A stretch of 64,000 nucleotides of DNA from Chryseobacterium defluvii (GCF_014204415.1 NZ_JACHLE010000001.1:496001-560000), one strand, 5' to 3'. Counted from the stretch's first letter, positions 16,182 through 25,164 are shown. Notes: generated by a model from the letters alone, not told the origin. A program made the numbers and translations.

Positions 16182-17825
16182 ATGTTTGACAAGCAGCAAA
16201 GAAAATTGAAAAGATCTGCCAGGCTGATTTCCGTATTAAGTAAATATGGTTTTAAGGATATGCTGGCCAGAATGAACGGTGGAAATAAACAAGAAGAGGA
16301 GGGTTCTGATGAAATCATATCAAAAGGCACGGTTTATGAACGGATCAGGCTTGTTCTGGAAGAGTTGGGGCCCACTTTTGTAAAATTGGGACAGGCATTC
16401 AGTAACCGGGAAGATCTGCTCCCGCCGGAGCTCATTCAGGAGTTGCAGAAGCTTCAGGATAAGGTAGATACCATAGATATGAATATAAAGGAGATCCTGG
16501 AGCTTGAATTCAATATTTCAGCGGATGACCATTTCCGGGAGATAGAAAAAGAACCTTTGGCCACCGCTTCGATTGCGCAGGTTTATAAAGCAGTATTAGC
16601 GGACGGGAGCGAAGTCATTTTAAAAATCAAAAAACCAAATGTGCAGATGGTGATCGAAGATGATCTTCTTTTGCTTAAGGATATGGAAAAACTGATTTCC
16701 GCTTATTCGGAGATCGGAAACAAATTAAACCTGAAACAGGCCATTTCAACCTTTGAGAGATCCTTATTGGAAGAAGTTTCCTTAATTAATGAAAAAGAGA
16801 ACATCCAGCAGTTTTCCAGGAATTTTAAAAATAACAAAGAGACCTATGTCCCGAAAGTCTATGAAGAATTTTCCAACAATAATGTCCTATGCATGGAGTT
16901 TATTGACGGGATCAAGGTAACAGATAAATCCATTCTTCTGGCTAACAGTATAGATCCGGTAAAAGTGTCTGAAGTGGGATTGCGGTTATTTGTATCCCAG
17001 ATCCTGGATTACGGTTTCTTCCATGCTGACCCTCATGCCGGAAACATTCTGGTCAAAAAGAATGGGAAAATTGTTTTCATTGATTTTGGTGCGGTAGGAA
17101 AAATCCAGCCGAATGACAAGGAGATCCTCGAAAATTTAATTGTCAGCTTTGTGGCCAAAAATCCTCATAAAATTGTAAGGTATCTCAAAAAGATGGCGGT
17201 AAGCTATGAAATTCCGGATGAAAGAAGATTTGAAAACGATGTGGAAGACATCCTGAATTTTGTCCACAGCTCCTCTTTGCAGGAGATCAACGTTCAGGTG
17301 ATCGTTAACAAGATGAAAGATATTCTTAAAGACAACAGGCTTTATATGCCCGATTATTTTTATCTTCTGTTTAAAGGGATCAGTCTCATAGAAGGAGTAG
17401 GAAGGAATATCAACCCAGATCTGGATATTGTCAAAAGCCTTCATCCCTACACAAAGAAAATTTTTGCCAGGAAGATCAGTCCCAAGAATCTTTTAAAAAC
17501 GGGAATGGACCGGATGATGAATTTTACGGATAATGTAGATGAAATCCCGAAAGAGCTTCGTTCTGTTCTGCAAAAACTGGATGAAAACAAGTTTACCGTT
17601 TCCAGTGAGATCAAGAATATTGAGAAAACCAATCAGTTGATAAAATCAAGTGTGATCAATCTGATCCTTACCATGATCTTAGGGGCCAATATCATAGCAA
17701 CAGCTATTGTTTTTGTATCGGAATCAGGGCCCAGGATCGGTGAGATGTCGTTGATGGCTGTTTTAGGATTTATCTTTTCTGCCCTCTTGGTTTTGATATT
17801 ATTACTGAGAATAACCAGAAAATAA
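16182..17825 (+). CDS. AarF/ABC1/UbiB family atypical kinase, membrane-anchored
   Basis: 547 residues from the ATG at 16182; a TTG 33 bp upstream is in frame but adds nothing conserved. Family motifs: the Ala-rich loop ATASIAQVYKA, invariant Lys of ILKIKKPNV, ADPHAGNILV and FIDFGAVGKI (the DFG-equivalent Mg ligand). Two hydrophobic segments at the C-terminus (about 490-545) anchor it. Members support ubiquinone synthesis or lipid homeostasis through ATPase/kinase-like activity. Flavobacteria use menaquinone, so a quinone-related or other lipid role is an inference. The next gene starts 7 bp after the stop. Confidence 0.92.
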   Translation: MFDKQQRKLKRSARLISVLSKYGFKDMLARMNGGNKQEEEGSDEIISKGTVYERIRLVLEELGPTFVKLGQAFSNREDLLPPELIQELQKLQDKVDTIDMNIKEILELEFNISADDHFREIEKEPLATASIAQVYKAVLADGSEVILKIKKPNVQMVIEDDLLLLKDMEKLISAYSEIGNKLNLKQAISTFERSLLEEVSLINEKENIQQFSRNFKNNKETYVPKVYEEFSNNNVLCMEFIDGIKVTDKSILLANSIDPVKVSEVGLRLFVSQILDYGFFHADPHAGNILVKKNGKIVFIDFGAVGKIQPNDKEILENLIVSFVAKNPHKIVRYLKKMAVSYEIPDERRFENDVEDILNFVHSSSLQEINVQVIVNKMKDILKDNRLYMPDYFYLLFKGISLIEGVGRNINPDLDIVKSLHPYTKKIFARKISPKNLLKTGMDRMMNFTDNVDEIPKELRSVLQKLDENKFTVSSEIKNIEKTNQLIKSSVINLILTMILGANIIATAIVFVSESGPRIGEMSLMAVLGFIFSALLVLILLLRITRK

Positions 17826-17832
17826 AATAATA

Positions 17833-18342
17833 ATGAGAAAAATAATAGTCATGGTTTTTATATCCTGCAGTGCTTTTTTACCGGCGCAGACTTTCGGGAA
17901 AGATGGTGTTTTGGGTGATTATGACGGAAACGGGAAAAAAGAATATGCTTACACCAAAGAAAATGGCTGTAATGATGAATGTGACGGAAAATGTGAAACC
18001 ATCATCTATTTCAGTGATAAAAAAATAAAACCGATTACTATTACACAGTCTAAAAACGGGTCTGTTTATAACCTGAAAGACCTGAACAATGACGGTAAAG
18101 ATGAGCTGGGCTTTTATCCGGACTGGTGTACCAGCTGCTGGCATTCATTTTATACCTTTACTCTGGTCAAAAATAACTGGCAGCCTTTTATAGGTGCCAT
18201 TCCTACTCACTGCATACAATGGGAAGACGGAAAATTTCCCATCAGAAAGGGTCCTAAGAAAAAAGGAAATGTGATCATCACCTCCAGCCAGTGGAAAGAT
18301 GATGATATCAAAATAATAAGCCGGAGTGTGAAAGTGTTTTAA
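17833..18342 (+). CDS. Small secreted protein with FG-GAP-like Asp-rich loops
   Basis: 169 residues with an N-terminal signal peptide (RKIIVMVFISCSAFLPAQ). Two acidic loops, DYDGNGKKEYAY and DLNNDGKDELGF, resemble the calcium-binding loops of FG-GAP/integrin-alpha-type repeats. Several Cys (CNDECDGKC, CTSCW, HC) suggest disulfides in the periplasm or outside. No named family is recognised. It starts 7 bp after the UbiB-like gene, so the two are likely one transcript, but no shared function is evident. Confidence 0.8.
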   Translation: MRKIIVMVFISCSAFLPAQTFGKDGVLGDYDGNGKKEYAYTKENGCNDECDGKCETIIYFSDKKIKPITITQSKNGSVYNLKDLNNDGKDELGFYPDWCTSCWHSFYTFTLVKNNWQPFIGAIPTHCIQWEDGKFPIRKGPKKKGNVIITSSQWKDDDIKIISRSVKVF

Positions 18343-18448
18343 GTGTATGGTTTTAGGCTTTGCGTTTAAAGTTTAAGAATCCAGTCTTCAGAATTGGGAA
18401 TATACTCCTGGCTTCTTACTTCCTTATTATCGCAAATAATTAATTGCC

Positions 18449-18456
18449 TATCTTTG
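18449..18456 (+). promoter_or_regulatory. -7 element TATCTTTG, leaderless start for the DEAD-box helicase
   Basis: TATCTTTG ends 4 bp before the ATG at 18461. With the usual distance to the transcription start this puts the first nucleotide at or next to the A of the start codon. Confidence 0.65.
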
Positions 18457-18460
18457 CAGC

Positions 18461-19813
18461 ATGGAAAAACTCACTTTTGCAGATTTTGACCTGCCGGTTA
18501 AAATTCTTGATGTTTTGGCAGACCTGGAATTATTCGAGCCTACCCCTATCCAGGAAAAAAGCCTGAAGCCGATCCTTTCCGGAAGAGATGTGATGGGAAT
18601 TGCGCAGACCGGGACCGGAAAAACATTAGCTTATCTTTTGCCCGTTCTTAAAACCTGGAAATATAACAAGGCAGGAAATCCTACCGTATTAATTCTTGTT
18701 CCTACGAGAGAGCTGGTAGTGCAGGTGACGGAAATTCTTGAAAAGCTGACCGAAAATATCACGGCGAGGGTAATCGGTATATACGGAGGTAAAAACATCA
18801 ATACGCAAAAGCTGCTGTTTAATGACGGTTGTGATATTCTGGTGGGAACTCCCGGAAGGGTAATGGATTTATCCATAGACAACGCCATTTCCCTGAAAGA
18901 AGTGCAGAAACTGATCATTGATGAGTTTGATGAGATGCTGAATCTGGGCTTCAGGCCACAGCTTACCCATATTTTTGAAATGATGAAAGAGAAGAGGCAG
19001 AACATTCTTTTCTCAGCCACCATGACGGAAGCTGTAGATGAGATGCTGGATGAATATTTTGCCAGCCCGGTTGAAATTTCATTGGCAAAATCAGGAACTC
19101 CGCTTGAAAAAATAGATCAGACAGCCTATAAAGTTGAAAACTTCAACACGAAGATCAACCTGCTTGAACATTTATTAAAAAATAACACGGATATGTCCAA
19201 AGTATTGATCTTTAATAACAATAAAAGACATGCAGACCTACTGTTCACTAAAATAGATGAGCTTTTCCCTGAACAGTTCGATGTTATTCACTCGAATAAA
19301 TCCCAAAACTATAGGCTTAAGGCCATGAAAAGGTTTGAAGGGGAAGAGATCAGGGGGCTGATCACCACAGACGTTATGGCGAGAGGTTTGGATATTTCAG
19401 ATATTACCCATGTGATCAATTTCGAGGTTCCGGAAGTTCCGGAACAGTACATCCACAGGATCGGAAGAACGGGTAGGGCAGACAAAGATGGTAAAGCCGT
19501 TACTTTTGTCACTAAAAAAGAAGAAACCCTTGCGCTGGATATTGAATTATTAATGGATAAAGAGCTTCAGTTCATCGATTTCCCGGAAGGAGTAAAAATC
19601 AATACGAAGAAGATTGCTTCCGAAGAAGAGCAGGTGGTGATGAAAAACCCTGTAAGAGTAAAATTAAATGAAGGCGGGGGAGCATTCCATGAGAAAAAAG
19701 ATAAAAACAAGAAGGAAAACTGGGGCGGGCCGTCAAAAAGAAAAGCACCTAAGAAGTTTGGGGCAAACAGGGCTCAGCAGAAAACGATATCAAAATCCAA
19801 AAGAAAGAAATAA
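18461..19813 (+). CDS. DEAD-box ATP-dependent RNA helicase
   Basis: 450 residues. All helicase motifs are present: Q motif (PTPIQEKSLKPIL), motif I AQTGTGKT, Ia PTREL, GG, Ib TPGRV, motif II DEFD in place of DEAD, motif III SAT, motif V ARGLDI, and motif VI HRIGRTGR. A Lys/Arg-rich tail (about 400-450) is typical of cold-shock or ribosome-assembly helicases. DEFD keeps both acidic residues and should be active. It acts on cytosolic RNA, probably ribosome assembly or mRNA turnover. It is transcribed alone, from a leaderless promoter to a strong terminator. Confidence 0.95.
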   Translation: MEKLTFADFDLPVKILDVLADLELFEPTPIQEKSLKPILSGRDVMGIAQTGTGKTLAYLLPVLKTWKYNKAGNPTVLILVPTRELVVQVTEILEKLTENITARVIGIYGGKNINTQKLLFNDGCDILVGTPGRVMDLSIDNAISLKEVQKLIIDEFDEMLNLGFRPQLTHIFEMMKEKRQNILFSATMTEAVDEMLDEYFASPVEISLAKSGTPLEKIDQTAYKVENFNTKINLLEHLLKNNTDMSKVLIFNNNKRHADLLFTKIDELFPEQFDVIHSNKSQNYRLKAMKRFEGEEIRGLITTDVMARGLDISDITHVINFEVPEVPEQYIHRIGRTGRADKDGKAVTFVTKKEETLALDIELLMDKELQFIDFPEGVKINTKKIASEEEQVVMKNPVRVKLNEGGGAFHEKKDKNKKENWGGPSKRKAPKKFGANRAQQKTISKSKRKK

Positions 19814-19815
19814 AC

Positions 19816-19842
19816 AAAAGCTCCCGGCGATCGGGAGCTTTT
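19816..19842. terminator. Terminator between helicase and SGNH hydrolase
   Basis: AAAAGCTCCCG-GCGAT-CGGGAGCTTTT, an 11-bp stem with A and T flanks, so it can serve both convergent genes. Confidence 0.88.
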
Positions 19843-19861
19843 TATTTGGATTGCTATTCTG

Positions 19862-20518
19862 TTATTTCATATAGGGTTTCATCACGGAAGTCCACAGTTT
19901 ATAACCTTCCGGAGTCATGTGAAGCATATCTTTCAGAAAAAGATCTTTCCTTACGTTTCCATTACTGTCTTCCATAATTTTGGTGATATCAATAAATTTT
20001 GCATTTTTTTCCTTTTTCATGAAGCAGGCGATTTTTCTGTTGGCTTTTTTCATTTGTGGCCAAAGCTTTTCCCTGCTCGGAGAGTACTTTATTGACATAT
20101 AATCTACCTCAATATCGGGAAATCTTTTGCGGATCTTATTGTAAAATGCTTTAAAACGATCTACGGCTTCCTTTGCTTTTAATTGGGGATTATCTGCAAA
20201 ATCATTTTCTCCGCAGAAGATAATGATCTGCTTAGGCTGGTAAGGACTGAGAAGATCATCAGCATAATAGTTAAGATCACTCAGCTTAGAGCCTCCAAAA
20301 CCTCGGTTGATAATGGTTTTATCAGGAAAATAATTACCAACATCCGTCCATCGGGTAAACGATGAGCTTCCGATCAGAAGGATGGCGTCTTTCGGAGGCG
20401 CATCTTTCCGATCCAGTTTTTTAAAGTTTTGAATATCCTGCCAGTATACAGGTTTTTTTCCCTGTGAAAAGAAAAATGAAAACGTGAGTAATAAAAATAT
20501 AGATAAGATATTCTTCAT
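19862..20518 (-). CDS. Secreted SGNH/GDSL-type hydrolase
   Basis: 218 residues with a signal peptide (about 1-19, FFFSQG). SGNH blocks are visible: block I LLIGSSSFTRW (nucleophile Ser52), block II Gly in RGFGGSKLSD, block III Asn in FCGENDFAD, and block V Asp/His in DMLHMTPEGY. The family hydrolyses esters such as lipids or acetylated glycans, so the likely site of action is the periplasm or cell surface. The substrate is unknown. It is convergent with the helicase and lies downstream of a lipoprotein gene that has its own terminator. Confidence 0.93.
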   Translation of the reverse strand: MKNILSIFLLLTFSFFFSQGKKPVYWQDIQNFKKLDRKDAPPKDAILLIGSSSFTRWTDVGNYFPDKTIINRGFGGSKLSDLNYYADDLLSPYQPKQIIIFCGENDFADNPQLKAKEAVDRFKAFYNKIRKRFPDIEVDYMSIKYSPSREKLWPQMKKANRKIACFMKKEKNAKFIDITKIMEDSNGNVRKDLFLKDMLHMTPEGYKLWTSVMKPYMK

Positions 20519-20555
20519 GAAGTAATGATTTGCCGTTAATTCAATTTCAGTTCAT

Positions 20556-20582
20556 AAAAAACTCCCGATTACCGGGAGCTTT
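20556..20582 (-). terminator. Terminator of the lipocalin-like lipoprotein gene
   Basis: On the minus strand AGCTCCCGG-TAAT-CGGGAGT followed by six T. It lies right after the gene ending at 20586. Confidence 0.8.
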
Positions 20583-20585
20583 GTT

Positions 20586-21047
20586 TTATCTTTTAAACGT
20601 AACATAATTGATGTCATTGACTGCATCACCATTTACGTCTACATTACCAAAAAGCTGCATGACTCTTAATTCAGTATTGGAAAGGATCACTACTCTATAG
20701 TTTTCAGGATCCTCGCCGTCGAAATGAATGGTAAGGTCTTTGGTTTCTTCACTGTAGTTGAATGTACCCTCATTCTTTCCGGCTATCTGGCAATCCGCAC
20801 CAACTCCTGAATAATACGTATAGCTTGTATAATAATCGGTTCTGAAATGCAGGGTGTTCTTTTCATCGCATCCGGCCGGAGTACCACTGGATAGTACTGT
20901 TTTATTATCTTTTCCGGAAATAATCTCTGTTTTACTAACCTTCCAGTCTCCTTTTAACATATCCATTTCATACCCCTGCATATCATCATCTTCACAAGAA
21001 GTTAGCGCTATGGCTGAAAAGGCAAATAAAAGTAGCTTTTTTTTCAT
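20586..21047 (-). CDS. Lipocalin-like lipoprotein
   Basis: 153 residues. Signal sequence with lipobox ALTSC (lipidated Cys near residue 18). The mature part begins with the GDWKVSKTEI segment typical of lipocalin_4/lipocalin-like Bacteroidota lipoproteins (GxWK at the first strand) and continues as beta strands with acidic spacers. Start choice: an upstream GTG at 21053 is also in frame, but it lies on the -7 element TAAATTTG, which places the transcript start next to the ATG at 21047. The protein is probably anchored in the outer membrane. Ligand unknown. Confidence 0.82.
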   Translation of the reverse strand: MKKKLLLFAFSAIALTSCEDDDMQGYEMDMLKGDWKVSKTEIISGKDNKTVLSSGTPAGCDEKNTLHFRTDYYTSYTYYSGVGADCQIAGKNEGTFNYSEETKDLTIHFDGEDPENYRVVILSNTELRVMQLFGNVDVNGDAVNDINYVTFKR

Positions 21048-21052
21048 TTTCA

Positions 21053-21060
21053 CAAATTTA
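21053..21060 (-). promoter_or_regulatory. -7 element TAAATTTG, leaderless start for the lipocalin-like lipoprotein
   Basis: Plus-strand CAAATTTA. It ends 5 bp before the ATG at 21047 and overlaps the alternative GTG start, which rules that start out. Confidence 0.65.
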
Positions 21061-21252
21061 AGAATATGCTAAAATATAAATAAATTTGAAATATTAATAA
21101 TGAAATTGAGGTTTTTTAAACGAATGTTTATAAATAAACAGAATTTAGACAGGAACGGGAAGGAAGCCCGGGGAAAAACAATCAGGGAATCATCTTTACA
21201 TTTGTCAGTCTTCCTGTTTCTGGCTCTTAGCTTCAAGCCTTCTACTGTTTTA

Positions 21253-22416
21253 TTAGTAACTCATTTCCACAATTTTATAAGCATCCTGCGGGGTCAGTTT
21301 TTTGTATTCTCCCAAACCAAGCCAGTTCCGGTCTGTAAATACTTTTTCCACTTTCTCAGCAGTTCCCGGATATTCTTCAGTATATTCCGAAAGCTTAGTC
21401 TGTATATGCAGGCTGTGGAAAAACTCTTCTAATTTTCTGATACCAAGTTCCGCCTTTTCTTCCACTGTTCCGTCTTTTATTCCCCAGACCCTTTCTGCAT
21501 ACTGTGCGAGTTTCTCTTTTTTGGTTTCAAAATTATATCTGTAATGGGATGGAGCAATGATGGCCAGGGTTCTTGCATGGTCTATTCCGTAATAAGCCGT
21601 TAATTCGTGTCCCATGGCATGAACTGCCCAGTCGGTGATCACTCCTTTCTGGATCAGCCCGTTCAGAGCCATCGTGCAGCACCACATGAAATTTCCGGCA
21701 GCGTCATAATCAAAATCATCGGCCATTACTTTTGGAGCTGTTTCCTGTAAGCTTATCAGAATGCTTTCGGCAATTCTTTCCTGAAGGTCTGCCGGAGATG
21801 GTGCTGTCATATACTGTTCCAGAACGTGGGTGTATGCATCAGTAATTCCGTTGGCGATCTGGTTCTTTGGAATAGATCTCACGACTTCCGGATCCAGAAC
21901 CGAGAACTGCGGAAAAAGCCCCGGGCCTCCTGACGCCAGTTTTTCGTTGGTCTCTCTTCTTGAAATGACATAGCCCGAATTCATCTCGGAACCTGTGGCA
22001 GGCAATGTTAAAATGCTTCCGAAAGGCATTCCTTCCCCTTCAAAAGTGCGGACTGGTTTTTTCAGGATCTCCCAGGGTTGTCCGGTGTAATTAGCAGCTG
22101 CAGAAAGGAATTTAGTCCCATCGATCACGGAACCGCCACCTACTGCCAAAAGATAAGTGATATTTTTTTCTTTGATGAACTGTAAAGCACTGACCAGTAC
22201 TTCATATTCTGGATTGGCGGGAACTCCCCCGAATTCATGCAGCTCATGATCTTTTAAAGCTTCTTTTACCTGATCATAAACACCGTTGTTTTTAATACTT
22301 CCACCGCCGTAGATCATTAAAACCCTGGCATCCTGTGGGATTTCTTTTGAAATCTTAGCGATTTCTCCTTTTCCGAAAAGTATTTTAGTTGGATTCTTAA
22401 ACTCGAAATTAAGCAT
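21253..22416 (-). CDS. Iron-containing alcohol dehydrogenase (YqhD/butanol dehydrogenase-like)
   Basis: 387 residues from the ATG at 22416; the longer in-frame start at 22440 lies on the -7 promoter element and is rejected. N-terminal NFEFKNPTKILFGKGEI, GGGS nucleotide loops (IYGGGSIKNNGVYDQV and VGGGSVIDGTKF), and the metal-binding region with Asp/His in TDAYTHVLEQY and HAMGHELTAYYGIDHA. It should reduce aldehydes with NADPH in the cytosol, as YqhD does in aldehyde detoxification. Single-gene unit. Confidence 0.95.
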   Translation of the reverse strand: MLNFEFKNPTKILFGKGEIAKISKEIPQDARVLMIYGGGSIKNNGVYDQVKEALKDHELHEFGGVPANPEYEVLVSALQFIKEKNITYLLAVGGGSVIDGTKFLSAAANYTGQPWEILKKPVRTFEGEGMPFGSILTLPATGSEMNSGYVISRRETNEKLASGGPGLFPQFSVLDPEVVRSIPKNQIANGITDAYTHVLEQYMTAPSPADLQERIAESILISLQETAPKVMADDFDYDAAGNFMWCCTMALNGLIQKGVITDWAVHAMGHELTAYYGIDHARTLAIIAPSHYRYNFETKKEKLAQYAERVWGIKDGTVEEKAELGIRKLEEFFHSLHIQTKLSEYTEEYPGTAEKVEKVFTDRNWLGLGEYKKLTPQDAYKIVEMSY

Positions 22417-22437
22417 TGTTCTAAATTTATTTTTATT

Positions 22438-22445
22438 CAAATTTA
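22438..22445 (-). promoter_or_regulatory. -7 element TAAATTTG for the alcohol dehydrogenase
   Basis: Plus-strand CAAATTTA, 21 bp before the ATG at 22416. It fixes the start codon choice. Confidence 0.6.
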
Positions 22446-22548
22446 GGGAATGGAGAATGAAAAATGAGTTAAGGAAATTTTAAAATTTTTATGATGATGT
22501 TTTATTAAAACTATCGAATAAATGTGTTATTCCGTATTGTAAAGCTAA

Positions 22549-22677
22549 ACCACAAAAGGCACAAAAGATTTTTGGACACTCAGCATCATTTAGATTCCTG
22601 TGAAATGACAAAGTGAGAATAATAAGCCTAAATATTCTAAAGCGTATTATTCCAAAGTATTATCAGACTTTTGTGGT
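22549..22677. repeat. 129-bp inverted-repeat element with an internal palindrome
   Basis: Ends are the exact 10-bp inverted copies ACCACAAAAG (22549-22558) and CTTTTGTGGT (22668-22677). Inside, 22589-22612 is copy C of the palindromic family also seen at 6582 and 9804. It has no ORF of note. MITE-like by structure; the rest of the 290-bp gap (22417-22704) shows nothing else apart from the dehydrogenase promoter. Confidence 0.5.
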
Positions 22678-22704
22678 AAAAAATAAAAATTTAAGCAGGT
22701 ACTA

Positions 22705-23322
22705 TTAATTCGAATTCAGACTATGAATGCAGTTATCACTTTTATAGTATATTCCATTGCTTCTGCTTTCCAGTTTTCCGGTTTTCCTGTCGATTTTTAC
22801 CCAAAAAGATTCTTTCGTTTCAGGACAGTATTTTACTTTTGACAGATACATTAGGATATGGTCATTTTCAATTTTGTAGGAACCTCCGGATTTATCCTTT
22901 GAATCAACTAAAAAACCATACGTTTGAGCAATAAGAATCGCTTCAGGGATATTATCTACAACACCGATAAAATCTCTTAATTTTTTTTCAGTGGTGAAAT
23001 ATTCCGGACGGTTATCCTTACAGGCAATAATATATGAAAAACAGCCATTGGAAAAACATTTTTGAAAGAAACCTTTTGCAGGAGCAGGCTCGTTGATCGT
23101 CATGCTTTCAGGCATCTGGCTTTCATAGATGATCGCTTTTTCCTGGTCTTCTTCGTTGCTCAGCACTTTCCAGTATTCATATTGCTGATCCGGTTGTATG
23201 AAAGGGTAGAGGTATTCAACCTTATCCAGTATTTCAGGGATCTTCCGGTAATCGTCGGGAATGGTATGCTGAGAGGATAGCATACCGGAGAAAAGAATAA
23301 AGGCTGCAAAAACAATTTTCAT
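22705..23322 (-). CDS. Secreted protein of unknown function
   Basis: 205 residues with a clean signal peptide (KIVFAAFILFSGMLSSQ). The mature part has five Cys (CFSNGCF, IIACKD, YCPE, NCIH), suggesting disulfides, and alternates helix-like and strand-like stretches. No family is recognised. It has its own -7 element (23339-23346). It sits between a MITE-like region and a membrane protein gene on the same strand, with 48 bp to the latter. Confidence 0.75.
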   Translation of the reverse strand: MKIVFAAFILFSGMLSSQHTIPDDYRKIPEILDKVEYLYPFIQPDQQYEYWKVLSNEEDQEKAIIYESQMPESMTINEPAPAKGFFQKCFSNGCFSYIIACKDNRPEYFTTEKKLRDFIGVVDNIPEAILIAQTYGFLVDSKDKSGGSYKIENDHILMYLSKVKYCPETKESFWVKIDRKTGKLESRSNGIYYKSDNCIHSLNSN

Positions 23323-23338
23323 AGCAATGAATGTATGA

Positions 23339-23346
23339 CAAATTTA
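23339..23346 (-). promoter_or_regulatory. -7 element TAAATTTG for the secreted protein at 22705
   Basis: Plus-strand CAAATTTA, 16 bp upstream of the start codon. Confidence 0.55.
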
Positions 23347-23370
23347 TGAAAATGGAAGAAGATTTAAGAT

Positions 23371-24684
23371 TTAATCGATCTCATAAGGATTTCCAGTTTT
23401 CCCCTTAAGCTTATCCATAGAAGATATTGCGATTTCCTCTTCTTTAAAAATACCCAATGAGGTAAGGATATCATGAGCCATCCACCTGATCTTCCAGTGA
23501 TCGTCTTTAAGCATTTTTACTATTTTCTGAACAATGGGATCACTCTTTTGGAGGTTGGTACCATCCATCCATGAGCTGATATACCATAGTGCTTTTGATT
23601 TGGCTGTGTCTTTTGAGCTGTTGAGCTCATTGTAAAGATAATTGGCTACTCTTGGAGAATATCGTCTGTCATACTCACAGGTAATTTCATCCAGAACAGA
23701 ATAAATTTCCTTATCGTTCGTGGTTTTGGCTTTTTCAAACAGTCTTATAAATTCCCCGGATAGGAAATCTCCCCAAACATCGGAGTTTTCAGATAAGGCA
23801 AAGTAAATAGTGCGGAGATTAGTGTTTTCGAAATCTAAAACATGTTCACAATATCCGGTGAGTTCCCGGGTGTTCTTTTCTGCAATATCTCCGATGTTCT
23901 TGATCTCTGTCTCAAATTCTTTTTCTGGCAGGGCAAATAATGCATCAATATTCATAATGTTTTCAAATGCTGATGCAGGTTTTTCTTCAGAATTGTCAGA
24001 TGTGCTTATTTTATGATGCTGATTAAAACGGTTGCGGTATATTTTCAGGTATTGTTCCAGGGTATAGTCTGCAATATTCAAAACTTCGAGTTTTAATTCT
24101 ACCTTTTTGCTTTTATGATATAAAGTAAGGTACTTTACCTCCGATTTGTACTTGGAATCCGAATATTCCATTCTTGTGATAATCTTTTCGTCTTTAATGT
24201 CGTTCCACATCATTTTTTGAGTGGAATTAAGGGTAATTCCTTGGTTACTGATGGCTAAAACACTTGGTAATGATATTTTTCTGATGATTTTGATAACTTT
24301 TGTAATGCTACCGATGATGAGAAACAAGCCTACAGCTATGCTCAGGTAGTCGCTTCTGTCATATTGCTCATATTTGAACCCGATGAGGCTGCATAAAAAA
24401 ATCCCAAAAACTATAAGAATTATATATAATAATATGTTGGTTATACTTTCTGACAAAGAGTATTTTATGTTGGTTTCCGCAGGTACCTCTTTCTCATTGA
24501 CCGGGATATCCTTATTTTTAGTATATACATATTCTTGGTATGAAAAAAATAAGCATAGGATAAAACCGATAAAGAAAATAGATGAAAAAAGAAGATCTCC
24601 TTTAGAGATAAAGAAATAAACGGCAATCCCTAAAGACAGAAGGGAAATAATAACAAAAAATAAAGTGCCTGAACTGAGTTTCAT
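23371..24684 (-). CDS. Membrane protein with a C-terminal helical (HEAT-like) region
   Basis: 437 residues from the internal ATG at 24684 (MKLSSGTLFF...); the frame opens 60 bp earlier but that extension is basic and lacks support. Two paired hydrophobic segments (about 8-50 and 85-145) form a four-helix membrane part, followed by a beta-rich stretch that looks like a PH-like fold (SNQGITLNSTQKMMWNDIKD), then a long soluble helical part. The end (DDHWKIRWMAHDILTSLG) resembles a HEAT repeat. No family name can be given with confidence. It follows a small membrane protein gene by 67 bp. Confidence 0.72.
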   Translation of the reverse strand: MKLSSGTLFFVIISLLSLGIAVYFFISKGDLLFSSIFFIGFILCLFFSYQEYVYTKNKDIPVNEKEVPAETNIKYSLSESITNILLYIILIVFGIFLCSLIGFKYEQYDRSDYLSIAVGLFLIIGSITKVIKIIRKISLPSVLAISNQGITLNSTQKMMWNDIKDEKIITRMEYSDSKYKSEVKYLTLYHKSKKVELKLEVLNIADYTLEQYLKIYRNRFNQHHKISTSDNSEEKPASAFENIMNIDALFALPEKEFETEIKNIGDIAEKNTRELTGYCEHVLDFENTNLRTIYFALSENSDVWGDFLSGEFIRLFEKAKTTNDKEIYSVLDEITCEYDRRYSPRVANYLYNELNSSKDTAKSKALWYISSWMDGTNLQKSDPIVQKIVKMLKDDHWKIRWMAHDILTSLGIFKEEEIAISSMDKLKGKTGNPYEID

Positions 24685-24751
24685 TTGTGTTTGTTTGAGT
24701 TGCCTGCGAAAATATGATTTAATCCTTATAATTCCCTGAAACAAAAAAAAA

Positions 24752-25069
24752 TTAACTTTTTGGCGACGTATAAAAAATATGTCCGTTCCATTTATATAGT
24801 GGGCCTCTCCAAAGAGTTGCCTTTAAACAGATTAAGACCGCAAAGATAAAAAATACCGCTCCTAAAATGATATGAGCGGATATTCCCTTATTTCGGAGGC
24901 TTAAGGTCAGGCCAATATGAAAAATAGTAACCAAATACAGAATCCCGTATCCGAAAATATCCCCTAAGCCCAAGCCAAACGAAATATGTTTGTGGAATGT
25001 TCCTAATAAACAAATGGTAATCAGAAACATTAATACGATCAGATTCATAATTTTCCAGGCTCTTTTCAT
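24752..25069 (-). CDS. Small integral membrane protein of unknown function
   Basis: 105 residues with three hydrophobic segments (about 8-26, 35-55, 65-85) and a basic N-terminus (MKRAWK). No motif identifies a family. It is divergent from ppc, has its own -7 element, and lies upstream of the HEAT-like membrane protein, so the two may be co-expressed. Confidence 0.7.
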   Translation of the reverse strand: MKRAWKIMNLIVLMFLITICLLGTFHKHISFGLGLGDIFGYGILYLVTIFHIGLTLSLRNKGISAHIILGAVFFIFAVLICLKATLWRGPLYKWNGHIFYTSPKS

Positions 25070-25100
25070 TCGTTATTGTTTTTCATCTCTAAAAGATGGT

Positions 25101-25108
25101 CAAAATTA
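25101..25108 (-). promoter_or_regulatory. -7 element TAATTTTG for the small membrane protein
   Basis: Plus-strand CAAAATTA, 31 bp upstream of the ATG at 25069. Confidence 0.5.
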
Positions 25109-25152
25109 TATAATTCTAAAATAAATGACACTATAATAATCCCAAAATCCCT

Positions 25153-25160
25153 TACATTTG
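25153..25160 (+). promoter_or_regulatory. -7 element TACATTTG, leaderless start for ppc
   Basis: TACATTTG ends 4 bp before the ATG at 25165, implying a leaderless transcript. Confidence 0.65.
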
Positions 25161-25164
25161 TTCT

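Noticed and set aside
18900..18960. DEFD in place of DEAD in the helicase, considered as an inactivating change
   Set aside because: Both acidic residues needed for Mg-ATP are retained and all other motifs are intact; the change is likely neutral.
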